Assembly (NCBI RefSeq): GCF_001665575.1
Contig: NZ_LZSU01000036.1
Coordinates: 243,707-307,706 of the forward strand
DNA length: 64,000 bases
Direction: 5' to 3'
From: Mycobacterium sp. 852013-51886_SCH5428379
Lineage (GTDB): Bacteria; Actinomycetota; Actinomycetes; Mycobacteriales; Mycobacteriaceae
Positions within the stretch are counted from its first letter, which is position 1; every line of letters starts with the position of its first letter. This document shows, one piece after another, positions 30,978-40,370 of this stretch. A program made the translations under genes and the position numbers. Below the pieces are notes generated by a model, which ran no database searches, had not been told where the DNA came from, and saw only the letters and a list, made by a program, of their open reading frames with translations.

Positions 30978-32879
30978 GTGGATTTTCAAAACGACTTTCG
31001 CAACGTGGCCATTGTGGCCCACGTCGATCACGGTAAGACGACCCTGGTCGATGCGATGCTGCGGCAGTCCGGTGCGCTGACCCATCGGGGTGACGACGCC
31101 GTCGAGCGGCTCATGGACTCCGGTGACCTGGAAAAAGAAAAGGGCATCACGATCCTGGCCAAGAACACGGCCGTGCACCGCCACCACCCCGACGGCCGCA
31201 AGACCGTCATCAACGTGATCGACACCCCCGGCCACGCCGACTTCGGCGGCGAGGTGGAGCGCGGGCTGTCGATGGTCGACGGTGTGGTCCTTCTCGTCGA
31301 CGCGTCCGAGGGGCCGCTGCCCCAGACCCGCTTCGTGCTGCGCAAGGCTCTCGCCGCGCATCTGCCGGTGATCCTGGTGGTCAACAAGACCGACCGTCCG
31401 GACGCCCGGATCGCCGAGGTCGTCTCCGAGAGCCATGATCTGCTGCTCGACGTCGCCTCCGACCTCGACGACGAGGCGCAGGCAGCCGCCGAGAAGGCAC
31501 TCGACCTGCCGACGCTGTACGCGTCGGGTCGCGCGGGCATCGCCAGTACCGAGCAGCCCGCCAACGGGGAGAACCCCGACGGCGAGAACCTCGACCCGCT
31601 CTTCGACGTGCTCCTGGAGCACATCCCGCCGCCCACCGGCGACCCCGACGCCCCGCTGCAGGCGCTGGTGACGAACCTCGACGCGTCGGCGTTCCTGGGC
31701 CGGCTCGCCCTCATCCGCATCTACAACGGACGGCTGCGCAAGGGCCAGCAGGTGGCGTGGATGCGTGAGGTCGACGGCGTGCCGGTGGTGACGAATGCCA
31801 AGATCACCGAACTGTTGGCCACCGTCGGCGTCGAGCGCAACCCGACCGACGAGGCCGTCGCCGGTGACATCGTCGCGGTGGCGGGTCTACCGGAGATCAT
31901 GATCGGCGACACCCTCGCCGACCCCGAGCACGCGCATGCCCTGCCGCGCATCACCGTCGACGAGCCGGCCATTTCGGTGACCATCGGCACCAACACCTCC
32001 CCGCTGGCCGGCAAGGTGTCCGGCCACAAGCTGACCGCCCGCATGGTCCGCGACCGGTTGGACCGCGAGCTGATCGGCAACGTGTCGATCAAGGTCGTCG
32101 ACATCGGCCGCCCGGATGCCTGGGAGGTCCAGGGCCGCGGTGAGCTCGCGCTGGCCGTGCTCGTCGAGCAGATGCGCCGCGAAGGCTTCGAGCTGACGGT
32201 CGGCAAGCCGCAGGTCGTCACCCGCACGATCGACGGCAAGCTGCACGAACCCTTCGAGGCCATGACCATCGACTGTCCCGAGGAGTTCGTCGGGGCCATC
32301 ACTCAGCTGATGGCGGCGCGCAAGGGTCGTATGGAGGAGATGACCAACCACGCCGCCGGATGGGTGCGGATGGACTTCATCGTGCCCAGCCGCGGGCTCA
32401 TCGGGTTCCGCACCGACTTCCTGACGCTGACCCGCGGCACCGGTATCGCCAACGCGGTGTTCGACGGATACCGCCCCTGGGCCGGCGAGATCCGGGCCCG
32501 GCACACCGGCTCTCTGGTGTCCGACCGCACCGGATCGGTGACGCCGTTCGCCATGATCCAGCTCTCCGACCGCGGTCAGTTCTTCGTCGAACCCGGCCAG
32601 GACACCTACGAGGGTCAGGTCGTCGGGATCAACCCGCGCGCCGAGGACCTCGACGTGAACGTGACCCGCGAGAAGAAGCTCACCAACATGCGGTCCTCGA
32701 CCGCGGACGTCATGGAGACGCTGGCCCGGCCGCTGGAGCTGGGGCTGGAGCAGGCGATGGAGTTCTGCGCCGAGGACGAATGCGTGGAGGTCACCCCGGA
32801 GATCGTGCGGGTCCGCAAGGTCGAGTTGGACGCGACGCTGCGCGGCCGCGCCCGCTCACGGGCGAAGGCGCGTGGATAA
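30978..32879 (+). CDS. typA: TypA/BipA ribosome-associated GTPase
   Basis: A 633-residue translational GTPase. The G1 motif is AHVDHGKTT (residues 14-22), G2/switch I includes EKEKGITILAKNTA, G3 is DTPGHADF, and G4 is NKTD. Domains II and III and the BipA-specific C-terminal domain follow (GRGELALAVLVEQMRREGFE, MTNHAAGWVRMDFIVPSRG). It acts in 50S assembly and stress adaptation. GTG 30978 (VDFQNDFRNVAIVAH) is chosen because homology starts there. It corresponds to Rv1165 and lies 20 bp before lpqW. Confidence 0.96.
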   Translation: MDFQNDFRNVAIVAHVDHGKTTLVDAMLRQSGALTHRGDDAVERLMDSGDLEKEKGITILAKNTAVHRHHPDGRKTVINVIDTPGHADFGGEVERGLSMVDGVVLLVDASEGPLPQTRFVLRKALAAHLPVILVVNKTDRPDARIAEVVSESHDLLLDVASDLDDEAQAAAEKALDLPTLYASGRAGIASTEQPANGENPDGENLDPLFDVLLEHIPPPTGDPDAPLQALVTNLDASAFLGRLALIRIYNGRLRKGQQVAWMREVDGVPVVTNAKITELLATVGVERNPTDEAVAGDIVAVAGLPEIMIGDTLADPEHAHALPRITVDEPAISVTIGTNTSPLAGKVSGHKLTARMVRDRLDRELIGNVSIKVVDIGRPDAWEVQGRGELALAVLVEQMRREGFELTVGKPQVVTRTIDGKLHEPFEAMTIDCPEEFVGAITQLMAARKGRMEEMTNHAAGWVRMDFIVPSRGLIGFRTDFLTLTRGTGIANAVFDGYRPWAGEIRARHTGSLVSDRTGSVTPFAMIQLSDRGQFFVEPGQDTYEGQVVGINPRAEDLDVNVTREKKLTNMRSSTADVMETLARPLELGLEQAMEFCAEDECVEVTPEIVRVRKVELDATLRGRARSRAKARG

Positions 32880-32886
32880 CGGCCGA

Positions 32887-32892
32887 TAGGCT
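32887..32892 (+). promoter_or_regulatory. -10 box before lpqW
   Basis: TAGGCT ends 7 nt before GTG 32900, so lpqW may be expressed leaderless in addition to read-through from typA. Confidence 0.5.
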
Positions 32893-32899
32893 GAACCAC

Positions 32900-34771
32900 G
32901 TGCCGATCCGTTCCCGCCGCGCCGCCGTGCTGGTCGGGGCGCTCCTCTCGGTCCCGGCGCTGGTGCTGAGCGGCTGTACGGTCAGCCCGCCGCCCGCCCC
33001 GCAGAGCACTGAGACCACGGAGTCCACGCCGCCGCCTCCGGTCAAAGCGACGCAGATCATTGTGGCGATCGACTCGATCGGTCCGGGTTTCAACCCGCAC
33101 CTGCTGTCGGATCAGTCGCCGGTGAACGCCGCCATCGCTGCGCTGGTGCTGCCCAGTTCGTTCCGTCCGGTGCCGGATCCGGCGTCGCCGACGGGATCGC
33201 GCTGGGAGCTCGATCCGACGCTGCTCACCTCCGCCGAGGTGACCGACGAGAATCCGTTCACGGTCACCTATACGATCCGGCCCGAGGCGCAGTGGACGGA
33301 CAACGCACCGATCGGCGCCGACGACTACTGGTACCTGTGGCGGCAGATGGTCAGCCAGCCCGGCGTGGTGGATCCCGCCGGCTACGACCTGATCACGGGC
33401 GTGCAGTCGGTGGAGGGCGCCAAACAGGTCGTCGTTACCTTCGCGCAGCCGTATCCGGCCTGGCGGGAGCTGTTCAACAACATCCTGCCCGCCCACATCG
33501 TCAAGGACGTGCCTGGCGGATTCGGGGCGGGTCTGGCGCAGGCGATGCCTGTGACCGGCGGGCAGTTCCGGGTGGAGAGCATCGACCCGCAGCGCGACGA
33601 GATCCTGCTGGCCCGCAACGACCGCTACTGGAGCGTGCCCGCCACACCGGATCTGGTGCTGTTCCGCCGCGGCGGCGCGCCCGCGGCGCTGGCCGACTCG
33701 ATCCGCAACGGCGACACCCAGGTCGCCCAGGTGCACGGCGGTGCGGCGACGTTCGCCCAGCTCAGCGCCATCCCGGATGTGCGGACAGCCCGGATCGTGA
33801 CGCCGAGGGTGCTGCAGGTGACGTTGCGCGGTCAGTTACCCAAACTGTCGGACACCTCGGTCCGCAAGGCGATCCTGGGACTGCTCGACGTGGATCTGCT
33901 GGCGTCGGTGGGCGCGGGGGACGACAACACCGTCACCCTCGCGCAGGCGCAGGTGCGGTCACCGTCGGACCCCGGATACGTCCCGACCGCACCGCCGGCC
34001 ATCGGCACCGAGGCGGCGCTCGCGCTACTCGCCGAGGCCGGATACCGGCCGGCGGAGAGTCCGGCGCCCGAAACCGGGTCCAGCCGCGGGCCGATCAGCA
34101 AGGACGGTGTGCCACTGACGCTGGTGCTCGGAGTCGCCGCGAACGACCCCACCTCGGTGGCCGTCGCCAACACCGCCGCCGACCAGTTGCGCAACGTGGG
34201 TATCGACGCCTCGGTGCTGGCGCTGGACCCGGTGACGCTCTACGGCGAGGCGCTCGTCGAGAACCGGGTCGACGCCGTCGTCGGCTGGCATCACGCCGGG
34301 GGAGACCTCGCGACCGCGCTGGCTTCCCGGTACGGCTGCCCGGCGCTGGAGGCCACCCCGGTCGCGACCGCGCCGGCCAGTCCGTCGCCCGACGGCGAGC
34401 CGACAACCAGCACGTCAGTCACGCCCACCCCGGCCAGCCCCACGCTTCCGCCGCCCCCGACCACCACCCCGCCGAGCGCGACCGCCGAACCGGACTCGGG
34501 GGCGCTCGTGCAGGCGCCGAGCAACATCACCGGTATCTGCGACCGCAGCATCCAGCCCAAGATCGACGCCGCGCTGGACGGCACGGAGCCGATCGGCGAG
34601 GTGATCGACGCGGTCGAACCGCGGCTGTGGAACATGGCGACGGTGCTGCCGATCCTGCAGGACACCACGATCGTCGCCGCAGGCCCCAGCGTCCGAAACG
34701 TCAATCTCTCCGGTGCGGTGCCGGTCGGGATCGTCGGGGACGCCGGCGGCTGGGTGAAGTCGCCCCAGTGA
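32900..34771 (+). CDS. lpqW: LpqW, lipoprotein controlling PIM/LAM synthesis
   Basis: A 623-residue protein of the DppA/OppA substrate-binding fold (SBP_bac_5) with a lipoprotein signal peptide; the lipobox is LSGC with Cys26. Domain features include GFNPHLLSDQSPVNAA, WTDNAPIGADDYWYLWRQM and YPAWRELFNNILPAHIVKD. A Pro/Ser/Thr-rich stretch at about 490-530 interrupts the second lobe. In mycobacteria LpqW does not import peptides but sets the split between polar PIMs and LM/LAM, in functional relation to PimE. It matches Rv1166. Its 3' end overlaps the convergent ClC gene by 71 bp. Confidence 0.92.
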   Translation: MPIRSRRAAVLVGALLSVPALVLSGCTVSPPPAPQSTETTESTPPPPVKATQIIVAIDSIGPGFNPHLLSDQSPVNAAIAALVLPSSFRPVPDPASPTGSRWELDPTLLTSAEVTDENPFTVTYTIRPEAQWTDNAPIGADDYWYLWRQMVSQPGVVDPAGYDLITGVQSVEGAKQVVVTFAQPYPAWRELFNNILPAHIVKDVPGGFGAGLAQAMPVTGGQFRVESIDPQRDEILLARNDRYWSVPATPDLVLFRRGGAPAALADSIRNGDTQVAQVHGGAATFAQLSAIPDVRTARIVTPRVLQVTLRGQLPKLSDTSVRKAILGLLDVDLLASVGAGDDNTVTLAQAQVRSPSDPGYVPTAPPAIGTEAALALLAEAGYRPAESPAPETGSSRGPISKDGVPLTLVLGVAANDPTSVAVANTAADQLRNVGIDASVLALDPVTLYGEALVENRVDAVVGWHHAGGDLATALASRYGCPALEATPVATAPASPSPDGEPTTSTSVTPTPASPTLPPPPTTTPPSATAEPDSGALVQAPSNITGICDRSIQPKIDAALDGTEPIGEVIDAVEPRLWNMATVLPILQDTTIVAAGPSVRNVNLSGAVPVGIVGDAGGWVKSPQ

Positions 34772-35978
34772 TCACAACCCGGTGAAGCCAGTACGCCGCG
34801 ACAGCTCCGATCATGAAGACGATCAGCAGCCACCAGGGCGGCCGCGCCAACTCCCACACGAAGAACGCGGCCCACAGCGGCGCGCGTTGCGTGATCGCCA
34901 GGACGCCGGCTGCGCACAGCAATGACACCGCGGGGACATTGACGGACTGCTCGGTCCATGTGTTGATCGCCAGCGCGATGAGCGAACCCGCTGCGGCCCC
35001 GGTCGCCAACGCCGGGGTCAGCAGGCCGCCGACGGCTCCGGCCCTCAGATAGACCGCAGTCAGCAGCGGCTTGAGCAACAGGATCGCGGCGGCGGATCCC
35101 AGGCCGATCCCGCTGTCCATGCTGACCTCGAGGACGCTCTTGCCGTTGCCGGGCAGTTCCGGCCACCACAGGGAGCAGATCCCCACGAGCAGTCCGGCTG
35201 CCGCGACGCCCGGGATGACGGTCCACGACGTCACCGCGCGTGCGGGCCGGGCAGAGGTCATCAGCCGGTGGAACGCCGCGCCGACGGCGACCGCAAGCGG
35301 GGCGAGTAGCACGGCGAGGACCGTCAGCAGCGCCGACAGCGACGGATCGGGCCAGTCCAGCGGTGTCTCGAGCCGCGTGACGGGGGCCGCCACCGCCACG
35401 GCGAGGCTCGAGGTGATCAGCGCGGTCCCCAGCGCCCGCGGCTGCCAGGTGTTCAACATGATCTTCGAGGCGAACAGCGCACCGCCCAACGGAACGCTGT
35501 ACACGGCCGCAAGCCCGGCGCCCGCGGCGCACGCCAGCAGGATTTCACGGTCGCGCGGGGTGAGGGCGAGGCGGGAGGTGGCGGCGTCGCCTCCCGCGGC
35601 CGCGAGCTGGCGCGGGGCGCCCTCCCGGCCGAGTGACGCGCCGGATCCGACGACCAGCACCTGGAGGAGGGCGTCGATCGACATCGCCAACCGTGGGATC
35701 GGGCGGTGCTCCGCGATGGTCCCGGCCAGTTCCGGCACCTCCGTGCGTCGGCGCAGCAGCCACCAGCCGAGACCGGCGAGCGCACCACCGATCGTCGGTG
35801 CGAGTGCGCGCCGGACGGGACTACTGCCGGTGACGCCGTCGAGCAGCGTCCCGAAGGTGTACGCGTAGGAAAGGTGTTCGACGGCGTGCAGGAGCAGGGT
35901 GGTCGCCATGCCGGCGAGGCCGGCGAGCAGGCCGATCAGAAGGACGGCGCAGGAGAACTCCAGGTTTCTCCGGCTCAT
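34701..35978 (-). CDS. ClC family chloride channel or Cl-/H+ antiporter
   Basis: A 425-residue membrane protein with the ClC selectivity motif GSGASLGREGAPRQ (GREGP becomes GREGA), the second pattern AAGAGLAAVYSVPLGGALFA, and the C-terminal pore motif region (AGAVGGLLTPALATGAAAGS). The gating Glu is in GREGA. It moves chloride in exchange for protons, with a possible role in acid resistance. ATG 35978 lies 6 bp from the stop of the secreted-protein gene upstream, so the two may be co-transcribed. Its last 24 codons run under the end of lpqW. Confidence 0.9.
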   Translation of the reverse strand: MSRRNLEFSCAVLLIGLLAGLAGMATTLLLHAVEHLSYAYTFGTLLDGVTGSSPVRRALAPTIGGALAGLGWWLLRRRTEVPELAGTIAEHRPIPRLAMSIDALLQVLVVGSGASLGREGAPRQLAAAGGDAATSRLALTPRDREILLACAAGAGLAAVYSVPLGGALFASKIMLNTWQPRALGTALITSSLAVAVAAPVTRLETPLDWPDPSLSALLTVLAVLLAPLAVAVGAAFHRLMTSARPARAVTSWTVIPGVAAAGLLVGICSLWWPELPGNGKSVLEVSMDSGIGLGSAAAILLLKPLLTAVYLRAGAVGGLLTPALATGAAAGSLIALAINTWTEQSVNVPAVSLLCAAGVLAITQRAPLWAAFFVWELARPPWWLLIVFMIGAVAAYWLHRVVITGATSPSRRRPRRSRPAPHRRD

Positions 35979-35984
35979 CTGCGC

Positions 35985-37151
35985 CTAGCGGCCGACCCCG
36001 CTGGTGGGTGCGTCGTTTGCGTCGTCGTCGTTCGAGCCGCTGTCGTCGGTGCCGGCACCGGTATCGGTGTCCGTGTCGGTGCCGCGGGTCGGCTGCTGGA
36101 CGGCGGGGGGCCGCTCGACGCGCTGTTCGTTGTCGTCCTGCCCGGTGAGGCGCTTGACAGTGTCGCCGAGCTGTTCGAACACGTCGCGGATCTGCTGCCG
36201 GATGCCACCGGTCGTATCGGATTCGAAGGCCGGTGAGCCCGGTGTGCCCGGTGCCGGCGCCGATGTGGACGGTGCCGAATCGGCCGGTCCGCGATCCTGC
36301 TGCACTGTCGGGCGCTGCGGGGCGGCGGCCGTCGCTGTCTGACGTGCCGCGGTGCTGGGCGAGCTCGACGACCCGCGATCGAGGGAGGAGCGGTCCTGCG
36401 CGGCAGAGATAGAGGTGTCCGTGGAGGTACCGCCGGTGACGCCGGACTTCCGCTCGTCGGTGCCCGTCCTGACGGGTGTGTTGGCGTTGGAGTTCAACGC
36501 GTCGAGGATCGGCTGCAGGATGGTGTTCTGGAACGCTGCGTCGATCCGCTCGTCGCCGGTGATGACGGCTTGTCCGCCGAACGGCGCGTTGATGAGGCGG
36601 CGCAGCGCCTCAACCGGCGTCAACTCGCCGCTGATCACCTGCTCGGTGAGCGCGAGGATGAGCGCCGGCGTCATGGTCACCTGCTGGACCAGCGTGCCCG
36701 CGGCCTCGTTGATGCCGCTGCTGAGGTTGGCCAGCGTGCGCATGACCACCACGGCGCTCTCCGTGGGGTCGGTGAGCGTCTCCGGCGTGGCGAGGCGCAT
36801 GGCCGCCTCATGATCTTGGACACCCGGCGAGTCTTCCGTGGCCGGCGGGGCCTCCGCGGCCCGCTGCAGCGCCTCGGCGAGGACCTGGGGGCTGACCGAG
36901 GTCGGGTTCTCGGCGAGATCGGCCAGCAGCGCATCGAGCGTGGCGACAGCGGTCGGCCAGCCCGGACGCATCGCGCCGATCGATTCGAGGAAGACCGGGT
37001 CGAGGATGTCGAGGGGCTGTCCGCCGGGCGCCATATCGGATACGGAGACGCGGATGTCGGAGGGAGCCGCCACCAATGGGTTGGCCACCACCGTCGCGGC
37101 ACCGGCCAGCACGACACCTGTCACCAGGAACGGGCTGATGGTGCGGAGCAT
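35985..37151 (-). CDS. Secreted hypothetical protein with disordered Ser/Asp-rich C-terminus
   Basis: A 388-residue protein. The N-terminal hydrophobic stretch (ISPFLVTGVVLAGAATVVAN) is a signal peptide or anchor. Residues 30-215 form a helical domain (ESAVVVMRTLANLSSGINEA, ALILALTEQVISGELTPVEA). The rest is low-complexity Ser/Thr/Pro/Asp with (TD) runs near the end. I do not recognise a family. Similar mycobacterial proteins have been called PE/PGRS-associated because of composition only. Its promoter region contains TTAGCCTAA (37188-37196), which is the core of an IdeR-type iron box but lacks the outer arms. Confidence 0.7.
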   Translation of the reverse strand: MLRTISPFLVTGVVLAGAATVVANPLVAAPSDIRVSVSDMAPGGQPLDILDPVFLESIGAMRPGWPTAVATLDALLADLAENPTSVSPQVLAEALQRAAEAPPATEDSPGVQDHEAAMRLATPETLTDPTESAVVVMRTLANLSSGINEAAGTLVQQVTMTPALILALTEQVISGELTPVEALRRLINAPFGGQAVITGDERIDAAFQNTILQPILDALNSNANTPVRTGTDERKSGVTGGTSTDTSISAAQDRSSLDRGSSSSPSTAARQTATAAAPQRPTVQQDRGPADSAPSTSAPAPGTPGSPAFESDTTGGIRQQIRDVFEQLGDTVKRLTGQDDNEQRVERPPAVQQPTRGTDTDTDTGAGTDDSGSNDDDANDAPTSGVGR

Positions 37152-37799
37152 GATGCCTTTCCCCTCGAGGCTTTGAATCGCTTAACTTTAGCCTAATAGG
37201 AGCCTGAGAAGCTATGGGTTTCGTGCTGATGTGCAGGCCGCGGTGCGCGACTCCTTGCAAATGCCAAGACGCAGCGACCGCCCGCCTTCCGAGTGACGTG
37301 ATCTTGACCTGCGATTTACCTGTAATTCGGCTCACACTGCAAACTTCGGCACGCTCGCGCCGTGCACGCGGCGTCGAGCCCTACGCCGAGCGGTTTGCTA
37401 CTGCAAGGTCAGGATTCGGCCTGGATGTCGTTTCACCGGCAGGGTCTGCGTCGTTCACCGGGGGTTCGGATTCGACCCAAGCGAATTTGAAAGCTGAGTG
37501 CAGCCTGAGAACCAACGCCTACACGCTGTCAGTGCGCTCTCAACACAGATCACAGCATCATCACACGCATCACGATCGGAACGCTCTGAACTGTGGTTTC
37601 ACCCCTGAACCCCTTCTGGGGCCGATGGGCCAGCAATCTTCAGGTCTCTCAGAAACTCGTTGCGTCAGGAAGGTTGCGATAGTTTCGATTGCAAGTAACT
37701 CGGTGATCCGCACCGGAAAGTAGGTGCGTCCGAAGGAGGCCCGGTGCTACGTTGCTGGTGCTCATCAAGCAGCTCTCATCCGTAAGGGGGATGAACTAC
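37152..37799. other. 648-bp gene-free region before the PGRS-like gene
   Basis: I see no credible gene here. The open frames have atypical codon use and no ribosome binding site. The DNA is less GC-rich than its surroundings, especially at 37300-37345 and 37540-37600 (CACAGATCACAGCATCATC and similar CAT/CAC runs). Its left end is the promoter of the leftward secreted-protein gene, and its right end holds AAGGGGG, the ribosome binding site of the PGRS-like gene. A long untranslated leader or small RNA would be plausible. Confidence 0.6.
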
Positions 37800-39257
37800 A
37801 TGTCCAACTCAACCAAGCGTCCGCTCATCGCGACCGCTGCCGCCATCGGTGGTGCCGGCCTCGTTCTCGGCGCTCCCGCCGCGGCGCTCATCGCGGCTCC
37901 GGCCGCTCAGGCCGCTCCGGTCACCGTCCAGGCGCCCGAGCAGTTCGGCGACCTCCTCGGTGGTCTGTCGTTCTTCGGTGACGCCTTCGGCTCGCCGCTG
38001 GCGCTGCTGACCCCGATCACCTCGATCACCAACAGCTTCCTCGACATCTTCGGGGCCATCCCGATCGTCAATATCTTCATCGGCAACGGTGCGGATGGCC
38101 TGCCCGGCCAGAACGGTGGCAACGGCGGCCTGTTCATCGGCAACGGTGGCAACGGCGGCAACGCGCTGTACAACCCGGCCACGAAGAGCTGGACGCCCGG
38201 CGGCAACGGCGGCAACGGCGGCTTCTTCTTCGGTGACGGCGGCAACGGCGGCAACGGCGGCTTCGGCGGCTACGACATCGCCACCGGCGATGCGGTCGAT
38301 CCCAGCGCTGGCGGCAACGGTGGCAACGCCTCGTTCCTGTTCGGCAACGGTGGCAACGGTGGTGTCGGTGGTGCGGGTCGTGACGGCCTGGACGCCGAGA
38401 ACCCGCGCCCGGATCTGCTGAACCCGGTCGAGGGCGTCTCCGACGGCATCGACGGCCCGGCCCTGACCGGTGCTGACGGCACCGACGGTGGCGCGGCCGG
38501 CGGCAACGGCGGCAACGGTGGCTCCGGCAACCTGCTGGTCAACGGTGGCGCCGGCGGCAACGGCGGCGACGCCCTCGCCGGTGGTGGCAACGGTGGCAAC
38601 GGTGGCGCTGGCGCTGTCGGCGCCGGTGTGGCTGGTGTTGCGGCCGGTACCGGTGGCAACGGCGGCAATGGCGCCGACTCGACCGCTGTGGCCGGTGACG
38701 GCACCGCGGGTGCCGCTGGTGGCGCCGGTGGTAGCGGTGGCTTCCTGTTCGGCTTCGGCGGCAACGGCGGCGCTGGCGGCAAGGGTGGCGTCGGCGGCGA
38801 CGGCGCCAACGGCGGCAACGGCGGCAACGGTGGTGTTGGCGGCGCCAACATCCTCGATGGCGACGGTGGCGTCGGCGGCAACGGCGGCAACGGCGGCGCC
38901 GGCACCGACGGCGGCAAGGGTGGCGCCGGTGGTACCGGTGGCGCGGCCGGCTCCGGCGGCTTCATCCCGTTCCTGACCGGTGGCGGCGTGGCCGGCAACG
39001 GTGGCGACGGTGGCGCAGGCGGTAAGGGTGGCAACGCGGGTGTCGCCGGTAAGGGCGGCGCGGGCGGCATCGCCACCGGCACCGGCGATCCGGGCACCCC
39101 GGGCACCGACGGCACCCCCGGCACCGCCGGTAAGGGTGGCGCAGGTGGCGCCGGTGGCGCCGCGGGCGGCCCCGGTGGCACCGCTGGTAAGGCTGGCGCG
39201 ACTGGTGCCGACGGCATCGGTGCGGCTCCTGCCGACGATGACGACGACGACGCCTGA
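37800..39257 (+). CDS. PGRS-like Gly/Asn-rich exported protein with Sec-type signal peptide
   Basis: A 485-residue protein. Residues 1-36 form a Sec signal peptide (TAAAIGGAGLVLGAPAAALI, cut near AQAAP). A short linker with SFFGDAFGSPLALLTPITSI follows, and then over 350 residues of GGNGG and GGxGG repeats as in PE_PGRS proteins, with an acidic end (DDDDDDA). No PE domain is present, so export by ESX-5 is not expected; it should leave through Sec. PGRS regions are modelled as polyglycine-II sandwiches at the cell surface. ATG 37800 is 9 nt after AAGGGGG, while ATG 37791 touches that site and is less likely. The function is unknown. Confidence 0.85.
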   Translation: MSNSTKRPLIATAAAIGGAGLVLGAPAAALIAAPAAQAAPVTVQAPEQFGDLLGGLSFFGDAFGSPLALLTPITSITNSFLDIFGAIPIVNIFIGNGADGLPGQNGGNGGLFIGNGGNGGNALYNPATKSWTPGGNGGNGGFFFGDGGNGGNGGFGGYDIATGDAVDPSAGGNGGNASFLFGNGGNGGVGGAGRDGLDAENPRPDLLNPVEGVSDGIDGPALTGADGTDGGAAGGNGGNGGSGNLLVNGGAGGNGGDALAGGGNGGNGGAGAVGAGVAGVAAGTGGNGGNGADSTAVAGDGTAGAAGGAGGSGGFLFGFGGNGGAGGKGGVGGDGANGGNGGNGGVGGANILDGDGGVGGNGGNGGAGTDGGKGGAGGTGGAAGSGGFIPFLTGGGVAGNGGDGGAGGKGGNAGVAGKGGAGGIATGTGDPGTPGTDGTPGTAGKGGAGGAGGAAGGPGGTAGKAGATGADGIGAAPADDDDDDA

Positions 39258-39282
39258 TCGTCTGAGTCACACGATGTAAGTT

Positions 39283-39315
39283 CCCGGGGGTGGCGGTAAC
39301 CCCGTCACCCCTGGG
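39283..39315 (+). terminator. First hairpin after the PGRS-like gene
   Basis: CCCGGGGGTG (39283-39292) pairs with CACCCCTGGG (39306-39315) with one mismatch, 26 bp after the stop codon. Confidence 0.55.
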
Positions 39316-39332
39316 ACTCATCGAAAGCTCTT

Positions 39333-39368
39333 CAGAACACCGGGTCCATCCGTGGGCCCGGTGTTCTG
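39333..39368 (+). terminator. Second, strong hairpin after the PGRS-like gene
   Basis: CAGAACACCGGG (39333-39344) pairs perfectly with CCCGGTGTTCTG (39357-39368). Pairing continues inward for about five more bases to a 4-nt loop. It stands in tandem with the previous hairpin and isolates purU from the repetitive gene. Confidence 0.8.
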
Positions 39369-39425
39369 CTGTCTAGGCAGTCGTTAAGCTCGATCCGCGT
39401 CGACGAAAAATATTGGGGGAGTGCA

Positions 39426-40367
<942 letters not shown>

Positions 40368-40370
40368 CGG

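Noticed and set aside
37181..37200. IdeR iron box before the secreted-protein gene
   Set aside because: Only the 9-bp core TTAGCCTAA matches; the outer arms of the 19-bp box are not there.
37214..37723. 169-codon frame before the PGRS-like gene
   Set aside because: Codon use is atypical, no ribosome binding site is seen, and the product resembles nothing.
38100..39220. CRISPR-like or tandem repeat array
   Set aside because: The repeats are short Gly/Asn codon repeats (GGCAACGGC) within a protein gene, without spacers.
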